From contig NZ_KI912148.1 of the NCBI RefSeq assembly GCF_000517105.1, positions 2,482,448 through 2,546,447 on the forward strand: 64,000 bases of DNA, in the 5' to 3' direction. The stretch comes from Fischerella sp. PCC 9605 (GTDB taxonomy: Bacteria; Cyanobacteriota; Cyanobacteriia; Cyanobacteriales; Nostocaceae). Shown here piece after piece: positions 56,640-64,000 of this stretch. Under the pieces are notes generated by a model that was not told the DNA's origin, searched no databases, and saw nothing but the letters and a program-made list of their open reading frames with translations. The first letter of the stretch is position 1. Each line of letters starts with the position of its first letter. The position numbers and the translations under genes were made by a program.

Positions 56640-59309
56640 ATGCAGCCTACAGATCCGGATAAATTTACAGATAAAGCCTGGGAAGGGATTGTCAAATCTC
56701 AGGATATAGTGCGTGCCTATCAACAACAACAATTAGAAGTTGAACATTTAATACTAGCTCTATTACAACAAGAAAACGGCTTAGCAGCACGTATCCTCAA
56801 CCGTGCTGGTGTAGATGCTAACCGTCTGCAACAACAACTTGAAGATTTTACCCGTCGTCAGCCTAAAGTTGGGAGAGCCGATCAGCTTTACTTAGGTCGC
56901 TACTTAGATACGCTGCTAGACTTAGCTGATGAAGCGAGAGTCAGGATGAAAGATTCCTACGTTTCTGTAGAACATATACTTCTCGCCTTTGTAGAGGATG
57001 AACGCATCGGACGGCGGATGCTCAAAAGCTTTAACCTAGACACTGCCAAGTTGGAGGCTACTATTAAAGCAATTCGCGGTAGTCAAAAAGTCACCGACCA
57101 AAATCCAGAGTCTCGCTACGAAGCTTTGCAAAAATTTGGTAGAGACTTGACAGAACAGGCAAAAGCTGGGAAACTCGACCCCGTGATTGGTCGGGATGAC
57201 GAAATCCGTCGGGTAATTCAGGTATTATCTCGTCGTAGCAAGAACAACCCAGTTTTGATTGGTGAACCAGGGGTGGGTAAAACTGCGATCGCTGAAGCTT
57301 TGGCACAGCGGATCGTTAATGGCGACGTACCCGAATCTTTGAAAAATCGCCAACTCATCGCCCTTGATATGGGCAGTTTGATTGCTGGAGCAAAATACCG
57401 AGGTGAATTTGAAGACCGCCTTAAATCAGTTTTAAAGGAAGTTACGGAATCCAACGGTCAAATAGTCCTGTTTATTGACGAACTGCATACTGTCGTTGGT
57501 GCTGGTTCCGGGCAACAAGGCTCAATGGATGCCGGGAATTTGCTCAAACCCATGCTGGCGCGGGGAGAACTGCGCTGTATTGGTGCAAGCACACTCGATG
57601 AGTACCGCAAATACATCGAAAAAGACGCGGCATTAGAACGGCGTTTTCAGCAGGTATATGTAGATCAACCCAGCATAGAAAATACGATTTCTATTCTGCG
57701 GGGGCTGAAAGAACGTTATGAAGTGCATCACAACGTCAAAATATCGGATTCGGCGTTAGTGGCAGCTGCTACTTTGTCAGCAAGATACATTAATGACCGC
57801 TTCTTGCCAGACAAAGCCATTGACTTGGTGGATGAAGCAGCAGCCCAGTTGAAAATGGAGATTACCTCAAAGCCAACGGAATTGGAAACAATTGACCGCC
57901 GATTGATGCGGCTAGAAATGGAAAAGCTGTCTCTGGCTGGAGAAGAAAAAGCTACAGTTCAAACAAAAGAGCGTTTAGAGCGAATTGAGCGAGAAATAGC
58001 CAATTTGACGGAAAAACAACAAGAATTAAATGGGCAATGGCAAGGTGAAAAGCAGTTATTAGAGGCAATTAGCGCCTTGAAGCAAGAAGAAGAAAAGCTG
58101 CGGGTGCAGATTGAACAGGCAGAACGTGCTTATGACTTAAATAAAGCTGCCCAGTTAAAGTATGGCAAATTGGAGGGAGTGCAGCGCGATCGCGAAATCA
58201 AAGAAGCCGAGTTACTGAAAATTCAGGCTGAAGGCACAACCTTGTTGCGGGAACAAGTCACCGAAGCCGATATTGCTGAAATCGTCGCTAAATGGACAGG
58301 AATTCCTGTAAATCGTCTCTTAGAGTCGGAACGGCAGAAATTGTTGCAACTCGAAAATCACTTGCACGAACGAGTTGTTGGGCAACAGGAAGCTGTATCA
58401 GCTGTTGCAGCGGCAATTCGTCGCGCCCGTGCTGGTATGAAAGATCCTGGCCGTCCTATTGGTTCATTTTTATTCATGGGGCCAACAGGAGTCGGTAAAA
58501 CAGAACTCGCTCGTGCATTAGCGCAGTTTCTCTTTGATTCGGATGACGCCCTCGTACGTTTGGATATGTCCGAGTATATGGAAAAACACTCGGTCTCACG
58601 CTTAGTGGGAGCGCCACCAGGATACGTTGGCTACGAAGAAGGCGGTCAACTTTCCGAAGCAATTCGCCGCCGCCCTTACTCAGTGGTATTACTGGATGAA
58701 GTCGAAAAAGCTCACCCAGATGTGTTTAATATTTTGTTGCAGGTGCTAGATGACGGTAGAATTACGGATAGTCAGGGGCGAACAGTTGATTTCCGCAATA
58801 CCGTCATTGTCATGACGAGTAACATTGGTAGCGAACACATCTTGGATATATCAGGCGATGACTCCCAGTATGAGAAAATGCGGAACCGCGTCATGGATGC
58901 TTTGCGATCGCACTTCCGCCCCGAATTTCTCAACCGCGTTGACGACTTGATTATTTTCCATCCCCTCAGTCGCAGCGAAATGCGGCAAATTGTTCGCATT
59001 CAACTCAAACGGGTCGAAAATCTACTTGCAGACCAAAAAATCTCCTTGGAGATATCTTCTGCTGCTTGCGATTATCTCACAGAAGTCGGTTATGACCCAG
59101 TTTACGGCGCACGTCCCATCAAACGGGCAATTCAAAGAGAAGTGGAAAATGCGATCGCTACCAAAATCCTAGAGAATACCTTTATTGCTGGTGATACAGT
59201 TGTCATTGACAAGGGAGATAACGGGCTAACCTTTACTAAAAAAAAGGTAGTAACAGTACCAGCACCGCAAAGTAAAACCTACATACTAGAAGCATCCAGC
59301 GAGGTTTGA
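56640..59309 (+). CDS. clpB: ATP-dependent chaperone ClpB
   Basis: The 889-aa protein has the Clp N-domain, NBD1 ([27 protein letters not shown]), the long coiled-coil middle domain that distinguishes ClpB from ClpC (about residues 410-535), and NBD2 ([37 protein letters not shown]). It disaggregates proteins with DnaK. The IGF/L loop for ClpP binding is absent. Cyanobacteria usually have two ClpB proteins; which one this is cannot be decided. The Shine-Dalgarno region is replaced by a repeat array, with GTTAAAG before the ATG. Confidence 0.97.
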   Translation: MQPTDPDKFTDKAWEGIVKSQDIVRAYQQQQLEVEHLILALLQQENGLAARILNRAGVDANRLQQQLEDFTRRQPKVGRADQLYLGRYLDTLLDLADEARVRMKDSYVSVEHILLAFVEDERIGRRMLKSFNLDTAKLEATIKAIRGSQKVTDQNPESRYEALQKFGRDLTEQAKAGKLDPVIGRDDEIRRVIQVLSRRSKNNPVLIGEPGVGKTAIAEALAQRIVNGDVPESLKNRQLIALDMGSLIAGAKYRGEFEDRLKSVLKEVTESNGQIVLFIDELHTVVGAGSGQQGSMDAGNLLKPMLARGELRCIGASTLDEYRKYIEKDAALERRFQQVYVDQPSIENTISILRGLKERYEVHHNVKISDSALVAAATLSARYINDRFLPDKAIDLVDEAAAQLKMEITSKPTELETIDRRLMRLEMEKLSLAGEEKATVQTKERLERIEREIANLTEKQQELNGQWQGEKQLLEAISALKQEEEKLRVQIEQAERAYDLNKAAQLKYGKLEGVQRDREIKEAELLKIQAEGTTLLREQVTEADIAEIVAKWTGIPVNRLLESERQKLLQLENHLHERVVGQQEAVSAVAAAIRRARAGMKDPGRPIGSFLFMGPTGVGKTELARALAQFLFDSDDALVRLDMSEYMEKHSVSRLVGAPPGYVGYEEGGQLSEAIRRRPYSVVLLDEVEKAHPDVFNILLQVLDDGRITDSQGRTVDFRNTVIVMTSNIGSEHILDISGDDSQYEKMRNRVMDALRSHFRPEFLNRVDDLIIFHPLSRSEMRQIVRIQLKRVENLLADQKISLEISSAACDYLTEVGYDPVYGARPIKRAIQREVENAIATKILENTFIAGDTVVIDKGDNGLTFTKKKVVTVPAPQSKTYILEASSEV

Positions 59310-59316
59310 AACCAGC

Positions 59317-59339
59317 AAGACGCACCAAGGTGCGTCTTT
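59317..59339 (+). terminator. Rho-independent terminator after clpB
   Basis: A perfect hairpin AAGACGCACC-AA-GGTGCGTCTT begins eight bases after the clpB stop codon and is followed by TTCT. The T-run is short. Confidence 0.7.
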
Positions 59340-59475
59340 CTATATACTCAATATCGTTTCAGCAGCAAGTTTGCATATCAGTTCTGAAACTGTTACTTTA
59401 GCTGATTTTCCGGGAAACCTGTGATTGTAGACCCAATTCATTTTGACAATACGTCAGGCTAAATAGGTGTATTTC

Positions 59476-60105
59476 ATGCAACTTATCACGTCGTTAGATA
59501 TTAGGAATTCGGAATATTTTGCTAAAGACAGGTTTATCAGCTATCACCACCAAATGCGCCTTATCTCCTCGCTTGGTAGTAAGGTAAAGAACATCTTAGA
59601 AATTGGAATTTTTAATTCGATTTTAAAAGACCTCCTCAAACTGAATGGCTACAACGTAACTACAGCCGATATTGACCCCAATTTAAAGCCAGATATAATT
59701 TTGGATCTAACAACAGACTTTTCATTGCCAAAAGATCAGTTTGATGTAATAGTACTTTTTCAAGTGCTGGAACACTTGCCTTACCCTGAGTCAGAAAAAG
59801 CCTTGCAGAAACTTGCAGAGGCAACAAAGAGGTTTTTGGTGATTTCTATTCCCTACAACACCCAATATTTGGCACTCCAACTGAGATTTTCTTTCTTGCC
59901 TAGACCAAGACATTTATTCATAAAGATTCCTAAATTCTGGAGTACAAAACCTGTGTGTAACCAGCACTACTGGGAAATGGGATTAAAAGGATACTCCAAA
60001 CAGCGAATTTTAAACTCCATTGCCAAAGTTGGGTTAACCGTCAAGCAAGAATTCCTTGACCCCACCAACCCATACCACTATTTTTTGGTATTAGAAAAAA
60101 ACTAA
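59476..60105 (+). CDS. Class I SAM-dependent methyltransferase
   Basis: The ATG at 59476 (209 aa, MQLITSLDIRN) follows an in-frame GTG at 59467. Motif I is atypical (ILEIGIFNSILKDLLKLNG: EIG.FNS instead of E.G.G.G), motif II is TADIDPNLKPDIILDLT, and QFDVIVLFQVLEHLPYPESEKAL plus RFLVISIPYN follow. It is methyltransferase-11 like; the acceptor is unknown. It could modify a sugar or polyketide, but nothing nearby supports either. Confidence 0.8.
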   Translation: MQLITSLDIRNSEYFAKDRFISYHHQMRLISSLGSKVKNILEIGIFNSILKDLLKLNGYNVTTADIDPNLKPDIILDLTTDFSLPKDQFDVIVLFQVLEHLPYPESEKALQKLAEATKRFLVISIPYNTQYLALQLRFSFLPRPRHLFIKIPKFWSTKPVCNQHYWEMGLKGYSKQRILNSIAKVGLTVKQEFLDPTNPYHYFLVLEKN

Positions 60106-60329
60106 AATTACTTAGATAACAACTTAAATCAGCAGGGAGTAGGGAAATCCGAATCACGACTAGGGGGCAAACAATGCTAAAAAAAGGAACAAAAGCCTGA
60201 GTTCAACCTTTAAAATCCTAAATTGTTATTATGCCTTCTTGCTTTCTTTAGGCTTTTCCTTGAAAGCAGAGGTTTAGGGTATGTTTGCCACATTTGATAT
60301 TCAAATACTTGCATCGAAGATTACCAATC

Positions 60330-62333
60330 ATGTTAGAACAAGGAACCATCAGTATTCATACTGAGAATATTTTCCCGATCATCAAGAAATCCCTTTACTC
60401 AGATCACCAGATATTCTTGCGGGAACTTATATCCAATGCCGTCGATGCCATCCAAAAATTGAAAATGGTATCACGTGCTGGGGAATACTCTGGCGATATT
60501 GGCGAACCAGAAATTCTAATTGCGATAGACAAAAATAACAAAACTCTCTCTGTCACTGATAACGGTATCGGGATGACAGCAGATGAGGTGAAAAAATATA
60601 TCAACCAGGTTGCATTTTCTAGTGCTGAAGAATTTATTCACAAGTATAAAAGTACATCCGAGCAACCAATAATCGGTCACTTTGGTTTGGGCTTTTACTC
60701 CTCCTTCATGGTGGCGCAACAAGTCGAAATCGATACCTTATCTTACAAAGAAGGAGCGCAGGCAGTTCACTGGACTTGCGATGGTTCGCCAGAGTTCACC
60801 TTGGAAGATTCACCCCGCACTACTCGTGGCACCACAATTACTCTCCATTTGATGGAGGAGGAGCTAGACTATTTAGAATCTGCACGAATCAAAAATCTTG
60901 TCAAGACTTACTGCGACTTCATGCCAGTGCCAATCAAACTGGATGGCGAGGTATTAAATAGACAAAAAGCACCGTGGCGCGAGTCTCCCAGTAGCTTAAG
61001 TAAGGAAGATTATTTAGAGTTTTACCGCTATCTGTATCCTTTCCAAGAAGAGCCTCTATTGTGGGTGCATCTAAATACAGATTATCCCTTTATCATCAAC
61101 GGGATTCTGTATTTTCCCAAACTAAAGCCGGATGTAGATGTCACTAAAGGGCATATTAAGCTATTCTGCAATCAAGTTTTTGTCAGCGACCACTGCGAAG
61201 AAATTATTCCCCAGTTTCTATTACCAATGCGGGGTGTAATAGATAGTACTGACATACCCTTGAACGTATCGCGCAGTGCTTTGCAAACCGATCGCACTGT
61301 CCGGAAAATTGGCGACTACATAGCTAAAAAAGTTGGCGATCGCCTTAAAGAACTGTACCGCGAAAATCGCGAACAATACATTAGCGCTTGGAAAGACCTC
61401 GGTACATTCGTGAAATTCGGGGTTATGAATGATGAGAAATTCAAAAAACAAGTCGAGGACATCCTCATTTTCCGTAGTACTGCTAAACTAGCAGAACAAG
61501 CAACTTCTGAAACCCCAGCAGTACAGGTACAGTCCGAAGAAGGGGATGCTTGGCAAGATGTCACTTCAACAACCTCTCCTACTTCCCCTCCGCAAGCGGG
61601 AGGAACTGAGGGAGGGTCATACACAACCCTGAAAGAATACTTAGAACGCAACAAGGAACGCCACCAAAACCGCGTCTTTTACTGCACAGACGAAGCAGCA
61701 CAAGCAACCTACGTAGAACTCCACAAAAAACAAGGGTTAGAAGTCCTATTCATGGACTCCTTCATCGATACCCACTTCATCAACTTCCTCGAACGCGAAT
61801 ATCAAGATGTCAAATTTACGCGGGTAGACTCCGACTTAGATCAAACCCTGTTAGATAAAGACCAAGCTGGAGAAATTGTTGACCCGAAGACAAATAAAAC
61901 TCGAAGCGAGACGATCAAAGAGCTATTTGAAAAAGCTCTCAATAAACCCAGGTTAAACATCCGCACTGAAGCCTTAAAATCAGACGATCCGCAAGGTACA
62001 CCACCCGCAATGGTGTTGTTACCAGAGATTCTGCGTCGCCTGCGGGAAATGAATGCTTTAATGCAGCAGCAATTAGCAGAGTTTCCCGAAGACCATATTT
62101 TACTTGTAAATACTACTCACCCCCTGATTCAGAATTTGACGACTCTCAGTCAAAGCAGCATCATTCAGGGTGAGGGCGAATCACCAACAGGTCAGCTAGT
62201 CAATATGATTTGTCAACACATATATGATTTGGCGCTAATGACTCAGAAAGGGTTTGACGCTGAAGGGATGAAAGCCTTTGTTGAACGTTCCAACGAAGTC
62301 TTAACTAAGTTGACGGAACAAGCTGCTAAGTAA
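60330..62333 (+). CDS. htpG: Chaperone HtpG (Hsp90)
   Basis: I start at ATG 60330 (667 aa, MLEQGTISIHTENIF); the longer frame from 60285 is not conserved. The ATPase has ELISNAVDAIQKL, SVTDNGIGMTADEV, IGHFGLGFYSSFMV and GTTITLHL. The middle and C-terminal dimerisation domains are present, with DVTKGHIKLFCNQVFVSD and NVSRSALQTDRTVRKIG. Residues about 411-430 (STTSPTSPPQAGGTEGG) lie in a variable loop and come from a CTCCGCAAGCGGGAGG-type repeat in frame. Confidence 0.96.
   Translation: MLEQGTISIHTENIFPIIKKSLYSDHQIFLRELISNAVDAIQKLKMVSRAGEYSGDIGEPEILIAIDKNNKTLSVTDNGIGMTADEVKKYINQVAFSSAEEFIHKYKSTSEQPIIGHFGLGFYSSFMVAQQVEIDTLSYKEGAQAVHWTCDGSPEFTLEDSPRTTRGTTITLHLMEEELDYLESARIKNLVKTYCDFMPVPIKLDGEVLNRQKAPWRESPSSLSKEDYLEFYRYLYPFQEEPLLWVHLNTDYPFIINGILYFPKLKPDVDVTKGHIKLFCNQVFVSDHCEEIIPQFLLPMRGVIDSTDIPLNVSRSALQTDRTVRKIGDYIAKKVGDRLKELYRENREQYISAWKDLGTFVKFGVMNDEKFKKQVEDILIFRSTAKLAEQATSETPAVQVQSEEGDAWQDVTSTTSPTSPPQAGGTEGGSYTTLKEYLERNKERHQNRVFYCTDEAAQATYVELHKKQGLEVLFMDSFIDTHFINFLEREYQDVKFTRVDSDLDQTLLDKDQAGEIVDPKTNKTRSETIKELFEKALNKPRLNIRTEALKSDDPQGTPPAMVLLPEILRRLREMNALMQQQLAEFPEDHILLVNTTHPLIQNLTTLSQSSIIQGEGESPTGQLVNMICQHIYDLALMTQKGFDAEGMKAFVERSNEVLTKLTEQAAK
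61567..61618 (+). repeat. In-frame CTCC...GCAAGCGGGAGG repeat within htpG
   Basis: A hairpin-forming CCCCTCCGCAAGCGGGAGG segment matches the style of CTCTCTGCCTGCGGAGAGGG at 62350-62370 and of 32020-32045, which are intergenic. Confidence 0.65.
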
Positions 62334-62634
62334 CCTCACCCCCTAACATCCTCTCTGCCTGCGGAGAGGGGGAATATTTTCCCCTCTCTACTTGCGGGGA
62401 GGAACTAGGATCTGTTTTCAAACTACTCCTGACACTATCCCAAATTTTCAGATCCCCCATTATCCCCCTTGTAAAGGGAGACTTAAAAGTAATTTTCCCC
62501 CTTTTTAAGGAGGGTTAGGGGGGATCTAAGAGTTTGAAAACACGTCCTAGGGGTGGGGTAATAGCTTTTTGCTAGCCAAACGATTCTATACAATAGAAGA
62601 TCGTGTTCAAAATAAATTGGAGAATTTAGTCATC
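62334..62634. other. Intergenic region with CTCTCTGC hairpins and a MITE
   Basis: It begins with two CTCTC-GCGGAGAGG hairpins (62350-62403), continues with the MITE at 62405-62550, and ends with the rpmB leader (62551-62634), where TATACAATAGAAG could be a -10-like element. Confidence 0.7.
62405..62550. mobile_element. 146-bp MITE with CTAGGA...TTTTCAAACT ends
   Basis: Terminal inverted repeats CTAGGATCTGTTTTCAAACT (62405-62424) and AGTTTGAAAACACGTCCTAG (62531-62550) match at 18 of 20 positions. A nested palindrome bounded by GATCCCCC and GGGGGGATC lies inside. It has no ORF. Confidence 0.8.
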
Positions 62635-62871
62635 ATGTCTCGTCGCTGTCAATTAACTGGTAAAAAGGCAAATAATGCCTTTGCTATTTCGCACTCTCAC
62701 CGTCGTACTAAGCGCCTTCAGCAGGTCAACCTCCAAACTAAGCGTGTTTGGTGGCCCCAAGGAAATCGCTGGGTGAAACTCAAGCTGTCTACCAAAGCTA
62801 TCAAAACCCTAGAAACGAAAGGGTTAGAAGCGATGGCAAAAGAAGCAGGGATTAACCTTAATCATTATTAA
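62635..62871 (+). CDS. rpmB: 50S ribosomal protein L28
   Basis: The 78-aa frame from ATG 62635 matches bacterial L28: [39 protein letters not shown], then [26 protein letters not shown]. The longer frame from 62569 is ruled out by the conserved N-terminus. GGAGAA lies about ten bases upstream. It is monocistronic, with a strong terminator after it. Confidence 0.97.
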   Translation: MSRRCQLTGKKANNAFAISHSHRRTKRLQQVNLQTKRVWWPQGNRWVKLKLSTKAIKTLETKGLEAMAKEAGINLNHY

Positions 62872-62908
62872 TTCCCAAGCAGTTTCTCAATCCACTTCTG
62901 TGGGTAAA

Positions 62909-62941
62909 AACAGTAGTGAGGCTAAGCCTCATTACTGTTTT
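62909..62941 (+). terminator. Rho-independent terminator after rpmB
   Basis: A near-perfect hairpin (arms AACAGTAGTGAGGC and GCCTCATTACTGTT, one mismatch) is followed by TT, 37 bases after the rpmB stop codon. Confidence 0.8.
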
Positions 62942-63007
62942 CGCGATACTTCATAGCTACTCTGTTGAAAATACGAAAACTAAAGTTACAAATAATACAA
63001 ATACACA

Positions 63008-63031
63008 GCCTCTCCACATGGAGGGGCTTTT
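63008..63031 (+). terminator. Second intrinsic terminator-like hairpin
   Basis: GCCTCTCCACATGGAGGGGC followed by TTTT. It could back up the rpmB terminator or end a short transcript starting after it. Confidence 0.65.
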
Positions 63032-63125
63032 AAGTATTTAATAACTTTTTGAGTATGATAAGTTTCTCAAACTAAGTGGGTACTATAAGCTTACTCTACT
63101 CATAACCACTTTTAAGATTTCACAT

Positions 63126-63212
63126 ATGACTAAACAATTGTTTCTACTGATTGCTTGCGAAATTATGGCGTTACTATCCTTTGTAGGCTATAAATTAATA
63201 GTTCAGAGGTAA
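63126..63212 (+). CDS. Possible small membrane peptide (28 aa)
   Basis: ATG at 63126 opens a 28-codon frame with a single hydrophobic helix (FLLIACEIMALLSFVGYKLIV) bracketed by MTKQ and QR. This is the layout of small thylakoid or NDH subunits, but I do not recognise a family and no clear ribosome-binding site is present. It lies alone between rpmB and hpsA. Confidence 0.3.
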   Translation: MTKQLFLLIACEIMALLSFVGYKLIVQR

Positions 63213-63427
63213 TGAAAGATTTACCGGAAAGTCTGATCAGTTCACAAAAAATATAACTATTGGTAGGAATTGATTGTGTAGATAGCGCCTGTTTTTGTAT
63301 TCAAAATATATGCGATCGCTACATTCAATTAATTTGAAAACTGACATGCAAACGCTGGATCAGTCATCTTTTCAATAACATCATAATTTTAAAAACTTGT
63401 TCATAAATACTTGACGAGGAAGTGGCT

Positions 63428-64000
63428 ATGTATCTGAATAGCAAATTAGTCAAGGTAATCAGAAAATACAGTCAAACACTTTGCCAGCAATCTCAATCAA
63501 CAATTAAAGAGCAATTGTTGTGGTTCGTAAGAACATACTTTATTACTAGAAGGCAAACAGATTGGGTTAACTCCGGTTTCGTCTTACCAACGGTGGCAAT
63601 GGTGTCACTAGTAGTTGTGCTGTTAACCACGGCAATTTTATTTAGGTCATTTGAGAGGGCTAAAAATGCTAGTAATGTTCGTGTCAATGAAGTAGTTATT
63701 AAAGCTGCTACCCCTGCTTTAGAACGTGCTAAAGCGAAAATTAGCGAATTATTTGCTGACCCAACATTGCCGAGAGCCGTTCCATCTAATGCCACACTTT
63801 ATAACACCTTATTTTCTAAGCTAAATGTCTACACTTTGGGCGATGAAACTCCCCTGACTTTAGCTTACGACCTGGACAAAGATAAAGACATTGAATCACC
63901 TACAAGTGGAACTTTAGAAGAAAAAGAAATACTACAGACAGCTTGGAAATTTCCTGTTGATACCGATAATAATGGCAAATTTGATAGCTTTACCCTCTAC
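63428..64000 (+). CDS. hpsA: Hormogonium polysaccharide protein HpsA, partial 3'
   Basis: The frame is open to the right edge, with 191 visible codons from ATG 63428. GAGGAAG precedes the start by about nine bases. The charged N-terminus (RRQTDWVNSGFVLPTVAMVSLVVVLLTTAILFRSFERAKN) resembles a type IV pilin-like signal followed by a long helix, and NASNVRVNEVVIKAATPALERAKAKISELFADPTLPR is typical of HpsA. In N. punctiforme hpsA heads the hps locus for hormogonium polysaccharide and motility. A paralogue is possible because only the N-terminus is seen. Confidence 0.82.
   Translation, partial: MYLNSKLVKVIRKYSQTLCQQSQSTIKEQLLWFVRTYFITRRQTDWVNSGFVLPTVAMVSLVVVLLTTAILFRSFERAKNASNVRVNEVVIKAATPALERAKAKISELFADPTLPRAVPSNATLYNTLFSKLNVYTLGDETPLTLAYDLDKDKDIESPTSGTLEEKEILQTAWKFPVDTDNNGKFDSFTLY

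Larger units (their letters stand above)
62872..63427. other. Intergenic region between rpmB and hpsA with two terminator hairpins
   Basis: Two strong hairpins at the left end are annotated separately. The rest is AT-rich and contains the 28-codon small ORF at 63126-63212 and the hpsA promoter region; GGGTACTATAAG near 63078 is a possible promoter element. Confidence 0.6.

Noticed and set aside
62350-62403. CTCTCTGCCTGCGGAGAGGG hairpins as the htpG terminator
   Set aside because: The same hairpin type occurs away from gene ends (about 32020-32045) and within htpG itself, so it is a dispersed repeat, though it could still affect transcript ends.

Overview
The window looks like chromosome from a filamentous, hormogonium-forming cyanobacterium of the Nostocales type. 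Evidence seen directly: PSII subunit PsbX and Ycf66 genes, a cyAbrB1-type regulator, dense GCGATCGC (HIP1) octamers, many heptanucleotide tandem arrays between genes, and two hormogonium-motility loci. No genus can be assigned from the sequence alone. There is no obvious prophage, intact insertion sequence, CRISPR array or defence island; the accessory content consists of small palindromic repeats and tandem arrays.

Layout. 0-10.8 kb, almost all on the minus strand: a partial alpha/beta hydrolase, an SLBB polysaccharide-export protein, an orphan ABC ATPase, a group 2 sigma factor with a clear terminator, a TspO/MBR-like protein, a NarL-type response regulator, Era, and an AstE/AspA-like zinc deacylase. 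10.9-14.4 kb, plus strand: glycosyltransferase, S66 LD-carboxypeptidase and sugar-type solute-binding lipoprotein. 14.5-16.8 kb: prolyl oligopeptidase. 17-30 kb: the chemotaxis-like hmp cluster (hmpA-B-C-D-E in one minus-strand run, hmpF divergent), which in Nostoc punctiforme controls type IV pilus-driven hormogonium motility. 30-42 kb: housekeeping and photosynthesis genes (tilS, ccsA, DUF3352, chorismate lyase, tRNA-Leu, accC, yggT, psbX, ycf66, twin TolB-like lipoproteins, sdhB). 42.9-44.3 kb: a long intergenic stretch with two related hairpins that covary, ahead of calA. 45-63 kb: CPBP protease, methyltransferases, amidase, ribBA, argC, eno, radical SAM protein, gloA, SLH porin, clpB, htpG and rpmB. 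The right edge holds the first 191 codons of an hpsA-like gene, which in N. punctiforme heads the hormogonium polysaccharide locus, so signalling (hmp) and slime/pilin-like (hps) genes lie about 35 kb apart here.

The most unusual general theme is repeat invasion of genes. Material normally found between genes (heptamer arrays, palindromes) sits in frame inside an S66 peptidase, TilS, HtpG, CcsA and the amidase C-terminus, and repeat arrays supply the start codon of one TolB-like lipoprotein gene and the stop codons of eno and the DUF3352 gene. A palindrome family built on GTAGAGACG arms recurs at five or more places. An 81-bp repeat occurs in inverted orientation on both sides of a 5.3-kb block. 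All functional assignments come from reading motifs; no database search was possible.
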